From contig CAVVLN010000001.1 of assembly GCA_963749145.1 (NCBI GenBank), positions 434,001 through 498,000 on the forward strand: 64,000 nt of DNA, in the 5' to 3' direction. Source of the DNA: JASHPR01 sp963749145 (GTDB taxonomy: Bacteria > Actinomycetota > Actinomycetes > Streptosporangiales > Streptosporangiaceae). The notes below the pieces were generated by a model. It was not told the DNA's origin and did not search any database. It saw nothing but the letters and a program-made list of their open reading frames with translations. A program made the position numbers and the translations under genes. The stretch's first letter is position 1. Each line of letters starts with the position of its first letter. Positions 25,057 through 33,787 of the stretch are shown piece by piece.

Positions 25057-26748
25057 GTGCCGATCTACACGGCGAGCCAGCCGCTGGACTATAGGAACGC
25101 CGAGCAGGCCTATAAGACGCGTCGCCTTTCTGAATCCCTGTGGCCCGGAAAAGACCTGGATCAGCACGAGTTCTTGTACCTCACCGTACCGGACTGGTTG
25201 AGGAAGAACGCCGCCGAGGTCCCGGACCGCCTGGCGCTCGTGGAAGGCATCGCTGATGCCGGGCAGCGCCGCACATGGACATATGCCCGATTGCTCGAGG
25301 ACGCTGAGCGCATTGCAGCAGGTCTGCTCGAGCGATTCGAGCCCGGCGCCAGGGTCGCGATCATGGCGCCGAACGTGGTGGAGTACGCCTTGCTCCAATA
25401 CGGCTTGTCGATTGCAGGCATGACCATGGTCACCCTGAACCCGGCCTACCACAAGAGAGAAGTGGAGCATGTTCTGAAGACCGCCGAGGTCTCCGGGGTG
25501 TTTGTCCTGACCGAGTGGCGCGGCAACAAGATGAGGGACACGATCGATGAACTGCGGGCCCAGTTGCCGATGCTGCGCGAAGTGTTCGACATCGAGGAAC
25601 TCGATCGTTTCATGGGCAGCGCTAGGGGGTGCGTTACGTTTCCCGATGTCGCATTGGATGACCCCGCTGTGATCATGTTCACATCCGGCACGACCGGTCT
25701 CTCCAAAGGGGCGATCCTCAACCACATGGGCATGACGAACAGCACCAGGTTCATGGCCTTGCGGGCGGGGCTGCCCGAGGGCGGGGTATGGATTGGGGTC
25801 ATGCCGATGCAACACATGGGCGGCAACGGCTTCTCAGTTTTGGGAACACTCCAACAGCAGGGCACCTTAGTCCTGGCGCGGGAGTTCGACGTCAGGCTCT
25901 TTTACGAGCTAGTCCAAGCGTACCAGGGTAATTACGCCCTGCTGGTCCCGACCATGGTAGAGGCCTTTCTCGACTACCCTGACCGCGGTCAGTTCGACAT
26001 CTCCTCGCTGAGATACATCCAGTCCGGAGCCTCAGTCGTGCCGGCTGCATTGGTCCGCCGGGTAGAGAGCGAGATAGGGTGCCAGATGTCGGTTGTCTGC
26101 GGCCAGACCGAATCGCATGGAGGCTACTCGCAGACCCATCTTGATGACTCGCTGCAGGACCAGTCTGAGACGATCGGTCAACCGTACCCGAAGATCGATT
26201 TCAAGATCGGGGACCGGCACACTGGCGCTGTGCTAGCTCTTGGCGAAGAAGGTGAGATCTGCGTCCGCGGTTACCAGGTCATGGTTGGATATGTCAATGA
26301 CCCGGTAGCGACTGCCAGCGCAATCGATGCGGATGGGTGGCTGCACACAGGCGACCTCGGCACGATGGACGAGCGTGGATTCGTGCGGTTCGTGGGGCGT
26401 CTGAAGGACATGATTGTCCGCGGCGGCGTCAACATCTACTCGGCCGAGATCGAGGGACTGCTTGCCGAGAACCCAAAGGTCGGCAAGGTGGCTGTCGTTG
26501 GCGTCCCGGACCAGCACTGGGGTCAGCAGGTGGCGGCGATCATCCTGCCGAAGCGTCTCGACGACCTTCCGGCAATTCAGGACCTCGACACACTGTGTCT
26601 CGACGCTATAGCGCGCTTCAAGAGACCACGGTTCTATGCGTTCGTTTCGGAGTTCCCGTTCACCAGCGCCGGCAAGCTCCGCAAGTTCCAGCTCCAAGAA
26701 GACATCGCTAACGGGAAACTGGAACTCCACCCAGTTCAGCTTAGGTGA
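25057..26748 (+). CDS. AMP-forming acyl-CoA ligase
   Basis: A 563-residue ANL-superfamily ligase. It has the AMP-binding P-loop MFTSGTTGLSKGAIL, an N-terminal YARLLEDAERIAAGLL region, the hinge motif DGWLHTGDLGTMDERGFVRF followed by GRLKDMIVRGGVNIYSAEIE, and the C-terminal catalytic Lys in TSAGKLRKFQ. It activates a carboxylic acid with ATP and CoA; the acid (aromatic, alicyclic or fatty) cannot be told. As first gene of the dehydratase operon it probably makes the entry CoA thioester. GTG start. Codon use is less GC-biased than in flanking genes. Confidence 0.9.
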   Translation: MPIYTASQPLDYRNAEQAYKTRRLSESLWPGKDLDQHEFLYLTVPDWLRKNAAEVPDRLALVEGIADAGQRRTWTYARLLEDAERIAAGLLERFEPGARVAIMAPNVVEYALLQYGLSIAGMTMVTLNPAYHKREVEHVLKTAEVSGVFVLTEWRGNKMRDTIDELRAQLPMLREVFDIEELDRFMGSARGCVTFPDVALDDPAVIMFTSGTTGLSKGAILNHMGMTNSTRFMALRAGLPEGGVWIGVMPMQHMGGNGFSVLGTLQQQGTLVLAREFDVRLFYELVQAYQGNYALLVPTMVEAFLDYPDRGQFDISSLRYIQSGASVVPAALVRRVESEIGCQMSVVCGQTESHGGYSQTHLDDSLQDQSETIGQPYPKIDFKIGDRHTGAVLALGEEGEICVRGYQVMVGYVNDPVATASAIDADGWLHTGDLGTMDERGFVRFVGRLKDMIVRGGVNIYSAEIEGLLAENPKVGKVAVVGVPDQHWGQQVAAIILPKRLDDLPAIQDLDTLCLDAIARFKRPRFYAFVSEFPFTSAGKLRKFQLQEDIANGKLELHPVQLR

Positions 26749-26751
26749 AGC

Positions 26752-27636
26752 ATGATGCCGAAGTTGTTTGCCATGGGCGTGGACAGCGGATCTCTGACCG
26801 CCAAGGCCGTGATCATGGATGACGAGTACAACCTGCTCGCTTATCGGGTCAACCAGTACACCTTCGTCAGCGAAGAAGCCGTCCGGGTCGGCGTCAGCAC
26901 GGCACTGGCGGATGCTGGCCTCTCCATGGATGACATCGAGTACGTGGTGACGACCGGCTACGGCCGCCGCAAGATCGAGTACGGGAACAAGGCCATCACC
27001 GAGATCACCTGCCACGCGAAAGGGGCGAACTTTGTGTTCCCCCGAGCCAGAACTGTGCTGGACATCGGCGGGCAGGACAGCAAGGTCATCTCGGTCGACG
27101 AATCCGGCAACGTGCTCAACTTCGCGATGAACGACGCATGCGCCGCCGGCACCGGTCAGTTCATTGAAGTGATGGCACGGTCCCTCGGTCTAGATGTGAC
27201 CCAGGTCGGCGAGCTGTCGCTCAAGGCGCAGCAGGAGATTCGGATCAGCAGCACCTGCACTGTGTTCGCGGAATCGGAGATAATCTCCCTCGCCGCACAG
27301 CACTACCCCGTGGAAGAGATCCTTGGTGCCGTCCTGCGGGCCATCGCGCGAAGGACGGTCGCCCTCAGCGCTCGGGTCGGGGTCATCCCGCCACTGGTCA
27401 TGACGGGTGGCGTCGCGAAGAACATCGGCATGGTCAAGTACATCGAACGAGATGTGCAGACTCAGGTCTTTGTTCCGTGGGAACCGCAGATCGTCGGCGC
27501 GATCGGTGCCGCGATATTCGCCGTCGACTATGCACGTGCCAATCGGCGGCGGGCCGCCTCGAGCGAGAGCACCGATCCGACCTTGACTGCCGTCAGTGAC
27601 GTGAACGAGGATGCCGGGTGCCGGAGCGGACAGTGA
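26752..27636 (+). CDS. 2-hydroxyacyl-CoA dehydratase / benzoyl-CoA reductase activator ATPase (HgdC/BcrD type)
   Basis: A 294-residue ASKHA-fold ATPase. It opens MGVDSGSLTAKAVIMDDEYN and has the phosphate loop DIGGQDSKVI. The two Cys that hold the dimer-bridging 4Fe-4S cluster lie in NDACAAGTGQF and SSTCTVFAESE. VMTGGVAKNIG and IVGAIGAAIFA close the nucleotide site. Such archerases use ATP to fire single electrons into the dehydratase or dearomatising reductase subunits; they are very oxygen sensitive. Only one activator gene is present, as in homodimeric HgdC-type systems. It starts four bases after the ligase stop. Confidence 0.92.
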   Translation: MMPKLFAMGVDSGSLTAKAVIMDDEYNLLAYRVNQYTFVSEEAVRVGVSTALADAGLSMDDIEYVVTTGYGRRKIEYGNKAITEITCHAKGANFVFPRARTVLDIGGQDSKVISVDESGNVLNFAMNDACAAGTGQFIEVMARSLGLDVTQVGELSLKAQQEIRISSTCTVFAESEIISLAAQHYPVEEILGAVLRAIARRTVALSARVGVIPPLVMTGGVAKNIGMVKYIERDVQTQVFVPWEPQIVGAIGAAIFAVDYARANRRRAASSESTDPTLTAVSDVNEDAGCRSGQ

Positions 27637-27796
27637 AGGACATGACGGGAACCCGGCGGGCGGTGGGCATCCCGATGCACAACTCATCCCAGGCGAGACC
27701 CCGCGTGGGTCCCGGGAAACCGATACCGCGTTGCGCTATCACCTCCGGACCTAGGCGGGGACTTGTCCAGACATGATCTACTCAGATGGGAGAGAA

Positions 27797-29077
27797 ATGT
27801 CAGCCGATGTGTATATCCTCGGTGTGGCCATGAACCGTTTCGGCAGGCACGATGAGGGCGTCAAGGCAATGGCCCAGGAAGTCATAACCGAGTGCTTGAC
27901 GGACGCCGAGCTCAACAAGGGGGACATCCAGGCGGCTTTTTTCTCCAACACATTCTGGGGCATGTTCGGGGGACAGCACTCGATCCGCGGTGAGATAGTC
28001 TTCCGCAGCCTGGGGATGGACAAGATCCCGGTCGTCAACGTGGAGAATGCCTGCGCCGGAGCCTCGACGGCCATGTACCTGGGCTCCCAGATCATCAAGG
28101 CAGGAACCGCGGACGTCGTAATCGCTTGCGGATCGGAAAAGATCACGCACGAGGACAAGGCGCTGTCGCTGGCGGCGTACGGGGCTTGTATGGAACTCGC
28201 AAACACCGAGGAGACCGTCAACGGGCTCATGGCGATGGGCGCCGCCCGACCGTTGGAGATTCCCGGCGGCGACACCCCTCCCGGCGCCGGCCGCAGCATT
28301 TTCATGGACGCCTACGCGGCCATGGCCCGATGGCACATGGCTAAGTACGGCACCACGCAACGGCAACTGGCTGAAGTGGCCGCCAAGAATCACTACCACT
28401 CCTCGCTGAACCCCAAGGCGCAGTACAACACGGTGTACACGACCGATGAGGTTCTGAACGACAAGCCGGTCACCTATCCGCTGACACGCGCCATGTGCGC
28501 CCCGGTCGGGGACGGCGCCGCGGCAGTGATCCTGGTTTCAGAGAGATACCTCGCTCATCATCCCGACGACCGTGCGGTCAGGCTGCGCGTCTGCGTGCTC
28601 GGCCAGGGCAGCGACCGGGATTTCGACGGGGAGGATCTCGGAGAACGGATTGCCCGGCAAGCCTACGCGGAGGCGGGTCTCGGCCCCGATGACATCGATG
28701 TGGCGGAGTTGCACGACGCCACCGCGTACGGCGAACTGCACCAGTACGAATCGATGGGGTTCTGCCCCCACGGCAAGGGCGGCGCGTACGCCGAATCAGG
28801 GGCGACCCGCCTCTACGGAGCCCGCCCGGTGAACACCAGCGGCGGCCTGGAGAGCAGGGGGCACCCGATCGGGGCCTCGGGGCTCGCGCAGATCTATGAG
28901 CTGGTCACCCAACTGCGCGGTGAGGCGGGGGAGCGGCAGGTGCAGGGCGCGCGAGTCGCACTAGCCGAGAACGGCGGCGGCAGCATCGGAATCGAGGAGT
29001 CCGTCATGTGCATCTCGATCCTGGACAAAACTGAAACGATTTCTCCTGCCCGTAATGAAATGGAGAGCCTGCCATGA
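27797..29077 (+). CDS. Thiolase-family protein
   Basis: About 426 residues of a non-decarboxylating thiolase (SCP-x-like/acetyl-CoA acetyltransferase branch). The acyl-accepting Cys is in NVENACAGASTAMYLG, HDATAYGE holds a substrate-pocket His, and the C-terminal motifs are NTSGGLESRGHPIGASG and LAENGGGSIG, where the usual second Cys (C-x-G) is missing. The start at 27797 is preferred over 27773 because GGGAG precedes it by five bases. The stop overlaps the next gene (ATGA). It probably cleaves a 3-ketoacyl-CoA late in the pathway, but loss of the second Cys also fits a non-thiolytic role. Confidence 0.85.
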   Translation: MSADVYILGVAMNRFGRHDEGVKAMAQEVITECLTDAELNKGDIQAAFFSNTFWGMFGGQHSIRGEIVFRSLGMDKIPVVNVENACAGASTAMYLGSQIIKAGTADVVIACGSEKITHEDKALSLAAYGACMELANTEETVNGLMAMGAARPLEIPGGDTPPGAGRSIFMDAYAAMARWHMAKYGTTQRQLAEVAAKNHYHSSLNPKAQYNTVYTTDEVLNDKPVTYPLTRAMCAPVGDGAAAVILVSERYLAHHPDDRAVRLRVCVLGQGSDRDFDGEDLGERIARQAYAEAGLGPDDIDVAELHDATAYGELHQYESMGFCPHGKGGAYAESGATRLYGARPVNTSGGLESRGHPIGASGLAQIYELVTQLRGEAGERQVQGARVALAENGGGSIGIEESVMCISILDKTETISPARNEMESLP

Positions 29078-30240
29078 GTGAGAACCTCAAAGGTCTCCTC
29101 GCCGAAGTCGCCAGCATCGCCGAGAACCCGACCCGCAAGGCGCAGGAGGCGAAGGCGGCCGGTCGTCAGGTCGTGGGCTATTGCGCGATGAACTACCCGG
29201 AAGAGCTGGTGCACGCCACCGGCGCCTTCCCGCTCCTAATCCAGGAGAGCTACGAGCCGGTGACTGCTGGCCATGCCTACTACTATTCCTTCTTCTGCGG
29301 CCCGTCCCGCAGCCTGGTGGACCAGGCCGTCAAGGAGCAACTGGACTTCCTCGACGCACTTATCGTGGGGGACTACTGCATTCAGGAAATCGGCGCCGGC
29401 GAGGTGATCCAGGACCAGCGCAGGAACATCGACAACCTGTTCTTCCGCCTGCCGGTGGGTAACGAGCCATGGACCATTGATGACATCGAGCAGTGTCTGA
29501 GGGACCTCAAGTCCGACCTCGAGCGCTCCCTGGGTGTCACGGTAACCGAGGAGGCGCTGCAGAACAGCATCAAGGTCTACAACAGGAACCGGCAGCTGCT
29601 CCGCGGCATCCTCGCCCTTCGCGAGCACTACCCGGGCCTGCTGACCTCGGTCCAGATGATCCACATCGTCACCTCGTCGATGGTCAGCCAAAAGGAGGAG
29701 AACAATGAGTTGCTCTGCGTTCTCCTTGAGGAGCTCAAGGCGGCGTCGAAGCCCGACGTCAGGAAGCAGCGAGTCTTCCTGCAGGGGTCGCTGTGCGGGG
29801 CGCCCAAGTCCGACATCCTGTCGATCATCGAGAAGGCCGGCGCGATGGCGGTGGGAGACGACCTATTCCACGGTCTACGCTACGTGAGCACGGACGTAGA
29901 AGAGGGCGGCAACGGCTTGCGAAGGATCGCCGAGCACTACCTCAAGAAGGACAGCAACGTGCCCTGTCCCACCCGGGTGAATCCCAAGGTCGACTACCCG
30001 CAGTACCTGGTGGACCAGTGCAAGCGCCTGAAGGTGGACGCGGTTTTCCTGCTTCAGCAGAAGTACTGCGAGCCAGCGATGTTCATGTTCCCCGACATAA
30101 AGAGGGCCCTCGACGCCAACGGCATCCGCTTCCTGCTCATCGACAACGAGCACGAAGTGGTGTCGCTTGAGGCGCTCAGGACGCGCATCGAGGCCTTCAT
30201 CGAGATGAACCAGTTCAACGCAGACATGGCGTCGCGTTGA
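29074..30240 (+). CDS. 2-hydroxyacyl-CoA dehydratase / benzoyl-CoA reductase family subunit (HgdB/BcrC type)
   Basis: A 388-residue member of the HgdB/BcrC/FldC family. Candidate 4Fe-4S ligands are Cys in GYCAMNYPEELVHATGAFP, SFFCGPSRS and the late QQKYCEPAMFMFPDIKRAL; the family uses three Cys per subunit. The C-terminus FLLIDNEHEVVSLEALRTRI is the usual end helix with substrate-facing Glu. It pairs with the following subunit and is reduced by the activator. Its start overlaps the thiolase stop, so it is translationally coupled. Substrate not determinable: 2-hydroxyacyl-CoA dehydration or ring reduction are both possible. Confidence 0.9.
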   Translation: MSENLKGLLAEVASIAENPTRKAQEAKAAGRQVVGYCAMNYPEELVHATGAFPLLIQESYEPVTAGHAYYYSFFCGPSRSLVDQAVKEQLDFLDALIVGDYCIQEIGAGEVIQDQRRNIDNLFFRLPVGNEPWTIDDIEQCLRDLKSDLERSLGVTVTEEALQNSIKVYNRNRQLLRGILALREHYPGLLTSVQMIHIVTSSMVSQKEENNELLCVLLEELKAASKPDVRKQRVFLQGSLCGAPKSDILSIIEKAGAMAVGDDLFHGLRYVSTDVEEGGNGLRRIAEHYLKKDSNVPCPTRVNPKVDYPQYLVDQCKRLKVDAVFLLQQKYCEPAMFMFPDIKRALDANGIRFLLIDNEHEVVSLEALRTRIEAFIEMNQFNADMASR

Positions 30241-30268
30241 CCCATGACGACCTAAGTTGGAGCGAATC

Positions 30269-31594
30269 ATGAGCATCGACACCGCACCGGAAGCGGCAGG
30301 GAGCATCAAGAAGCCAAACGTCCTCAAGTCGGGCAAGCTCGTTAACAAGATGGTCAACGACTACTGGGAGGACCTGATCCACGCCGCGGACAACGGCAAG
30401 CTGGTCGGGTACACCACCGGACTGCCGATCGGCCCGTTCCTCGATGCCCAGAACATGGCGTGGATCCATGGTGAGGGCTACGGCGCCCGCGTCGCGTCGC
30501 GCCATGAGGAGAACCCACCGCAGCTGATCGCCGAGCGGAAGGGGTTCGACCGTGAGGTGTGCTCCTACGCTCGCACGCAAATGGGATGTGTCTTCGCCGG
30601 TCTCGACGGCGTCCCGGACGACCTCACCGTGGGCCCGGTCGTAGCTGAGATCCCGATGCCGGATCTGATCCTCACCGCCTACCCCGGCTGCACCTCTGGC
30701 CCGCAGTGGGACTGGACGATCAGCCGCCGGTTCCCAAAGGTCCCGTGGTTCAACGTCGTGATCCCCTACCACTACGGACGCAACGGGTCCCGCTACAAGT
30801 CCGGCCAGGAGTTCCACGATGAGGTGGAATATGTGACGCGCCAACTCAAGCAGATGTGCGAGTTTATCGCCCAGGTCAGCGGCCGTCCGTACGACTACGA
30901 CCGCCTGGCCGAGATCATGGCCAGGGTCAAGAAAACGGGGCAGCTGCGGATGGAGGCCATGGACATGTGCACGCAGGTCCCCGCTCCGGCCAGCTTCTTC
31001 GACTGGTCCATCTTCATCGCACCGGTCAACTATCTGTCCGGGTGGCCAGGCACTGTTGAGGCGCTGCAGGCGGCCAGGGACGAGATCAGCCAGCGGGTGG
31101 CTCAGGGGGTCGGCACCATCCCCGTCGAGAGATACCGCCTGTTCTGGGAAGGCATCATGAACTGGAACAAGCTGGGCTGGCTGGCCAAGAAGTTCGCCAA
31201 CTTCGACGCCGCCGTGATAGCGGGCCGCTACACCCACATGTCCTTCTGGCAGGAACCGGACGAGATCGACCCCGAGGACTGCTTCAGGGGTGTGGCCATC
31301 AACCATCTGGAGTGCCAGCTCGGGCTGGGCTACCAGATCACCGAGGAACAGATGTTCGGCCTGTGCGAGAAGTACAAGATCGACGGTGTGATCCTGCACG
31401 GGGCCCGAACGTGCCGCTCCTTCGGCCGGTCGCACTTCCTCATGGCCGCGAACCTCTCCAAGAAGATGGGCATCCCCTCCACCATGTTCGAGGGGGACAT
31501 GGTTGATGAGTCGTTCTACAAGGAAGAGGTCGTCAACACCCGGATCGAGGCTCTCCTCGAGACCATCGAGGCCAAGAAGCAGCGAGCGCTCTAG
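30269..31594 (+). CDS. 2-hydroxyacyl-CoA dehydratase / benzoyl-CoA reductase family subunit (HgdA/BcrB type)
   Basis: A 441-residue partner subunit. The start at 30269 is chosen for GGAG seven bases upstream. Motifs: KMVNDYWEDLIHAADNGKLV, YTTGLPIGPFLDAQNMAW, LTAYPGCTSGPQWDWTISRR, and the late cluster-binding HGARTCRSFGRSHF, followed by MGIPSTMFEGDMVDESFYKE. It follows the HgdB-like subunit after 28 bases and forms with it the catalytic heterodimer. Both lengths (388 and 441) match BcrC and BcrB closely, but the operon has one activator only, so I do not use bcr or hgd names. Confidence 0.9.
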   Translation: MSIDTAPEAAGSIKKPNVLKSGKLVNKMVNDYWEDLIHAADNGKLVGYTTGLPIGPFLDAQNMAWIHGEGYGARVASRHEENPPQLIAERKGFDREVCSYARTQMGCVFAGLDGVPDDLTVGPVVAEIPMPDLILTAYPGCTSGPQWDWTISRRFPKVPWFNVVIPYHYGRNGSRYKSGQEFHDEVEYVTRQLKQMCEFIAQVSGRPYDYDRLAEIMARVKKTGQLRMEAMDMCTQVPAPASFFDWSIFIAPVNYLSGWPGTVEALQAARDEISQRVAQGVGTIPVERYRLFWEGIMNWNKLGWLAKKFANFDAAVIAGRYTHMSFWQEPDEIDPEDCFRGVAINHLECQLGLGYQITEEQMFGLCEKYKIDGVILHGARTCRSFGRSHFLMAANLSKKMGIPSTMFEGDMVDESFYKEEVVNTRIEALLETIEAKKQRAL

Positions 31595-31672
31595 TGCTGC
31601 GCGTCGTCAGCCGACCCACAGCCGCCAGTTGAGACCAGTGCGTTGGGCGGCATCGGTCCTGGTGGGCCACAG

Positions 31673-32473
31673 ATGACGAGCACAGGCGAGTTCGATTCGA
31701 TCCGGGTCGAGACCCGCGGACACGGTCGGTGGGTCTTCCTGAATCGGCCGGAAGCGATGAACGCACTGTCGGTCGAGTTGCTGGACGAACTGGATGGAGT
31801 CATAGAGATCGATCGCGACGATCTCGCCAGCCGGGTTCTCGTCATCGGGGGTGACTCGCGCGCCTTTTGCACCGGCGCGGACCTGGCACAGATCACGGCG
31901 TCGCTGAAGGACGAGACGCCAGGAACGAAGGACTTCCTGCAGAAGATCCAGCTCGTCTTCGACAAGTTGCGCCACTACCCCAAACCGGTCATTGCAGCGG
32001 TCGAAGGCTACGCCCTGGCGGGAGGCCTTGAACTCGTCATGTGCTGCGACCTCGTCTTCGCCTCCGAGAGTGCAAGAATCGGAGACGCGCACTCTAACTT
32101 CGGGATCCTTCCGGGGGCGGGCGGTGCCAGCGTTCTCCCTCGGAAGATCGGGCTCAACGCCGCCAAGTACATCTTGTTCACCGGCGACCACTACGAGGCG
32201 CGCCGCTGGAAGGAACTCGGCCTCGTCAACGAGGTCTTTCCCGACGGAGAGCTCCAAGATGGCGTGGAGCAGGTCGTGCAGCGCCTGGCGAAGAAAAGCC
32301 CGCTTGTCCTGCGCGAGATGAAGCGATTGGCCAATAAGGCCATCGACCAGGACCTCAGGTCGGCCCTGGACTCTGAAGCTCTCGCTCTCCGTCACCACCT
32401 GCGCAGCCGTGACCTCGCTGAAGGCCTCGACGCGTTCAACAACAAACGGACCCCCGAGTTCAGGGGTTACTGA
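31673..32473 (+). CDS. Crotonase-family protein (enoyl-CoA hydratase-like, altered active site)
   Basis: A 266-residue crotonase. CoA/oxyanion-hole motifs RAFCTGADLAQ and YALAGGLELVMCCDLVFA are present, the latter with the first catalytic Glu. In IGDAHSNFGILPGAGG the position of the second catalytic Glu (the E of a typical G-x-P-E-x-x-x-G-I-x-P-G) is His. This suggests a chemistry other than simple hydration, for example a hydrolase or isomerase step, or an altered base. ATG start at 31673. It is followed by the CoA-transferase after 13 bases. Confidence 0.85.
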   Translation: MTSTGEFDSIRVETRGHGRWVFLNRPEAMNALSVELLDELDGVIEIDRDDLASRVLVIGGDSRAFCTGADLAQITASLKDETPGTKDFLQKIQLVFDKLRHYPKPVIAAVEGYALAGGLELVMCCDLVFASESARIGDAHSNFGILPGAGGASVLPRKIGLNAAKYILFTGDHYEARRWKELGLVNEVFPDGELQDGVEQVVQRLAKKSPLVLREMKRLANKAIDQDLRSALDSEALALRHHLRSRDLAEGLDAFNNKRTPEFRGY

Positions 32474-32486
32474 GAAAGGACATGCC

Positions 32487-33659
32487 ATGGGACCGCTCGC
32501 AGGTCTCAAGATCCTGGACTTCTCCACCCTGCTGCCCGGCCCGTGGGCGACGATGAACCTCGCCGACCTGGGTGCGGAAGTGATCCGGATCGCCTCGGGA
32601 AGCCGCCCCGATGCGCTCGAGGCCTTCCCGCCCTACGTAGAAGGCACGACGTTCTCGGTGACGGCCGCTCAGGTGCTGCGCAATAAAAAGATTATCACGC
32701 TGGACTTGAAGGACCCTTGCGCCGTCGAGGTCATCCACAAGTTGGTGGCTGACTATGACATCGTCATCGAGCAGTTCCGCCCGGGGGTCATGGACAGACT
32801 GGGCCTGGGCTACGAGGAACTCCGCAAGGTTAACGACCGGGTCATCTACTGTTCGCTGACCGGCTACGGCCAGACAGGTCCCAAGGCCAAGGCTGCTGGC
32901 CACGACATCAACTACCTGTCCAACGCCGGTATTTTCGGCTACTCCGGAACCCAGGAGCGGCCCGTAGTGATAGGTATTCAAATCGCGGACCTGGCCGCTG
33001 GCGCGAACAATGTCATAATCGCAGTTCTGACCGCGGTAATCGCACGCTTCGCCTCCGGGCAGGGCCAGTACATCGACATCTCCATGACGGACGGGGCCCT
33101 CGCGTTCAACGCCATGTCCGGCGCCGGGGCGCTGCTCACTGGACGCAGTCCCCTGCGAGGGAGGGACGCCTACAACGGTGGAACCCTGTACGACTTCTAC
33201 GAAACCGCGGACGGCCAGTTCATGGCTCTGGGAGCGGTCGAGCCCAATTTCTTCGCAGCCTTCGCTGACGGCATCGGGCACCCGGAGTGGGCGTCCCTGG
33301 GCATCGCCGGCGGCGAGTCGCTGAAGGCCCAGGTGGCAGACTTGATACGGACCCGAACCCGAGACGAGTGGGTCCAGGCCTTCGCCGGCATCGACGCATG
33401 CTTCGATCCGGTCTTGAGCCTCACCGAGGCGCTGGAAAGCCCGAACAGCATCGCCCGGGAGATGGTCGCAGATGTCCCGACCGCGAGCGGGACAACAATG
33501 AGGCAGATTGGCAGCCCGTTCAAGTTCTCCGGCACGCCTGTGGAGTTCCGCTTCGCGGGCCACCCGAAAGACGACTCCATGCACTACGACATCTTGTCCC
33601 GCCTAGGCTACACCCGGGAGCAGGTCACCGAGATGGAAGCATCCGGCGTCTTCGGCTGA
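32487..33659 (+). CDS. Family III CoA-transferase / alpha-methylacyl-CoA racemase-like (CaiB/BaiF)
   Basis: A 390-residue CaiB/BaiF protein: LKILDFSTLLPGPWATMNLA, DLGAEVIRIASGSRPD, NKKIITLDLKD, SLTGYGQTGPKAKAAGHDIN with the active-site His/Asp pair, and the C-terminal IGSPFKFSGTPVEF. It either moves CoA between acids or, as in AMACR-like members with the same GHDIN motif, epimerises an acyl-CoA. In phenyllactate-type dehydratase operons a family III CoA-transferase supplies the hydroxyacyl-CoA substrate, a good analogy here. ATG at 32487 with GAAAGGA upstream. Confidence 0.87.
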   Translation: MGPLAGLKILDFSTLLPGPWATMNLADLGAEVIRIASGSRPDALEAFPPYVEGTTFSVTAAQVLRNKKIITLDLKDPCAVEVIHKLVADYDIVIEQFRPGVMDRLGLGYEELRKVNDRVIYCSLTGYGQTGPKAKAAGHDINYLSNAGIFGYSGTQERPVVIGIQIADLAAGANNVIIAVLTAVIARFASGQGQYIDISMTDGALAFNAMSGAGALLTGRSPLRGRDAYNGGTLYDFYETADGQFMALGAVEPNFFAAFADGIGHPEWASLGIAGGESLKAQVADLIRTRTRDEWVQAFAGIDACFDPVLSLTEALESPNSIAREMVADVPTASGTTMRQIGSPFKFSGTPVEFRFAGHPKDDSMHYDILSRLGYTREQVTEMEASGVFG

Positions 33660-33787
33660 GGTCCTCGCACCACGCCGCCCGCCGCGGGCGACGTCGGCAA
33701 GGCAATGAACACCCCCGCCATTTCTATGCGCCCAAGTACTTAGCCGGGCAATCCGCCCCGGCGAGCGCCTGAAGAAGGGACACTGTC

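Noticed and set aside
26752..31594. Naming the activator and dehydratase genes bcrABCD
   Set aside because: Class I benzoyl-CoA reductase has two different activator-type subunits; only one is present, so the substrate class stays open.
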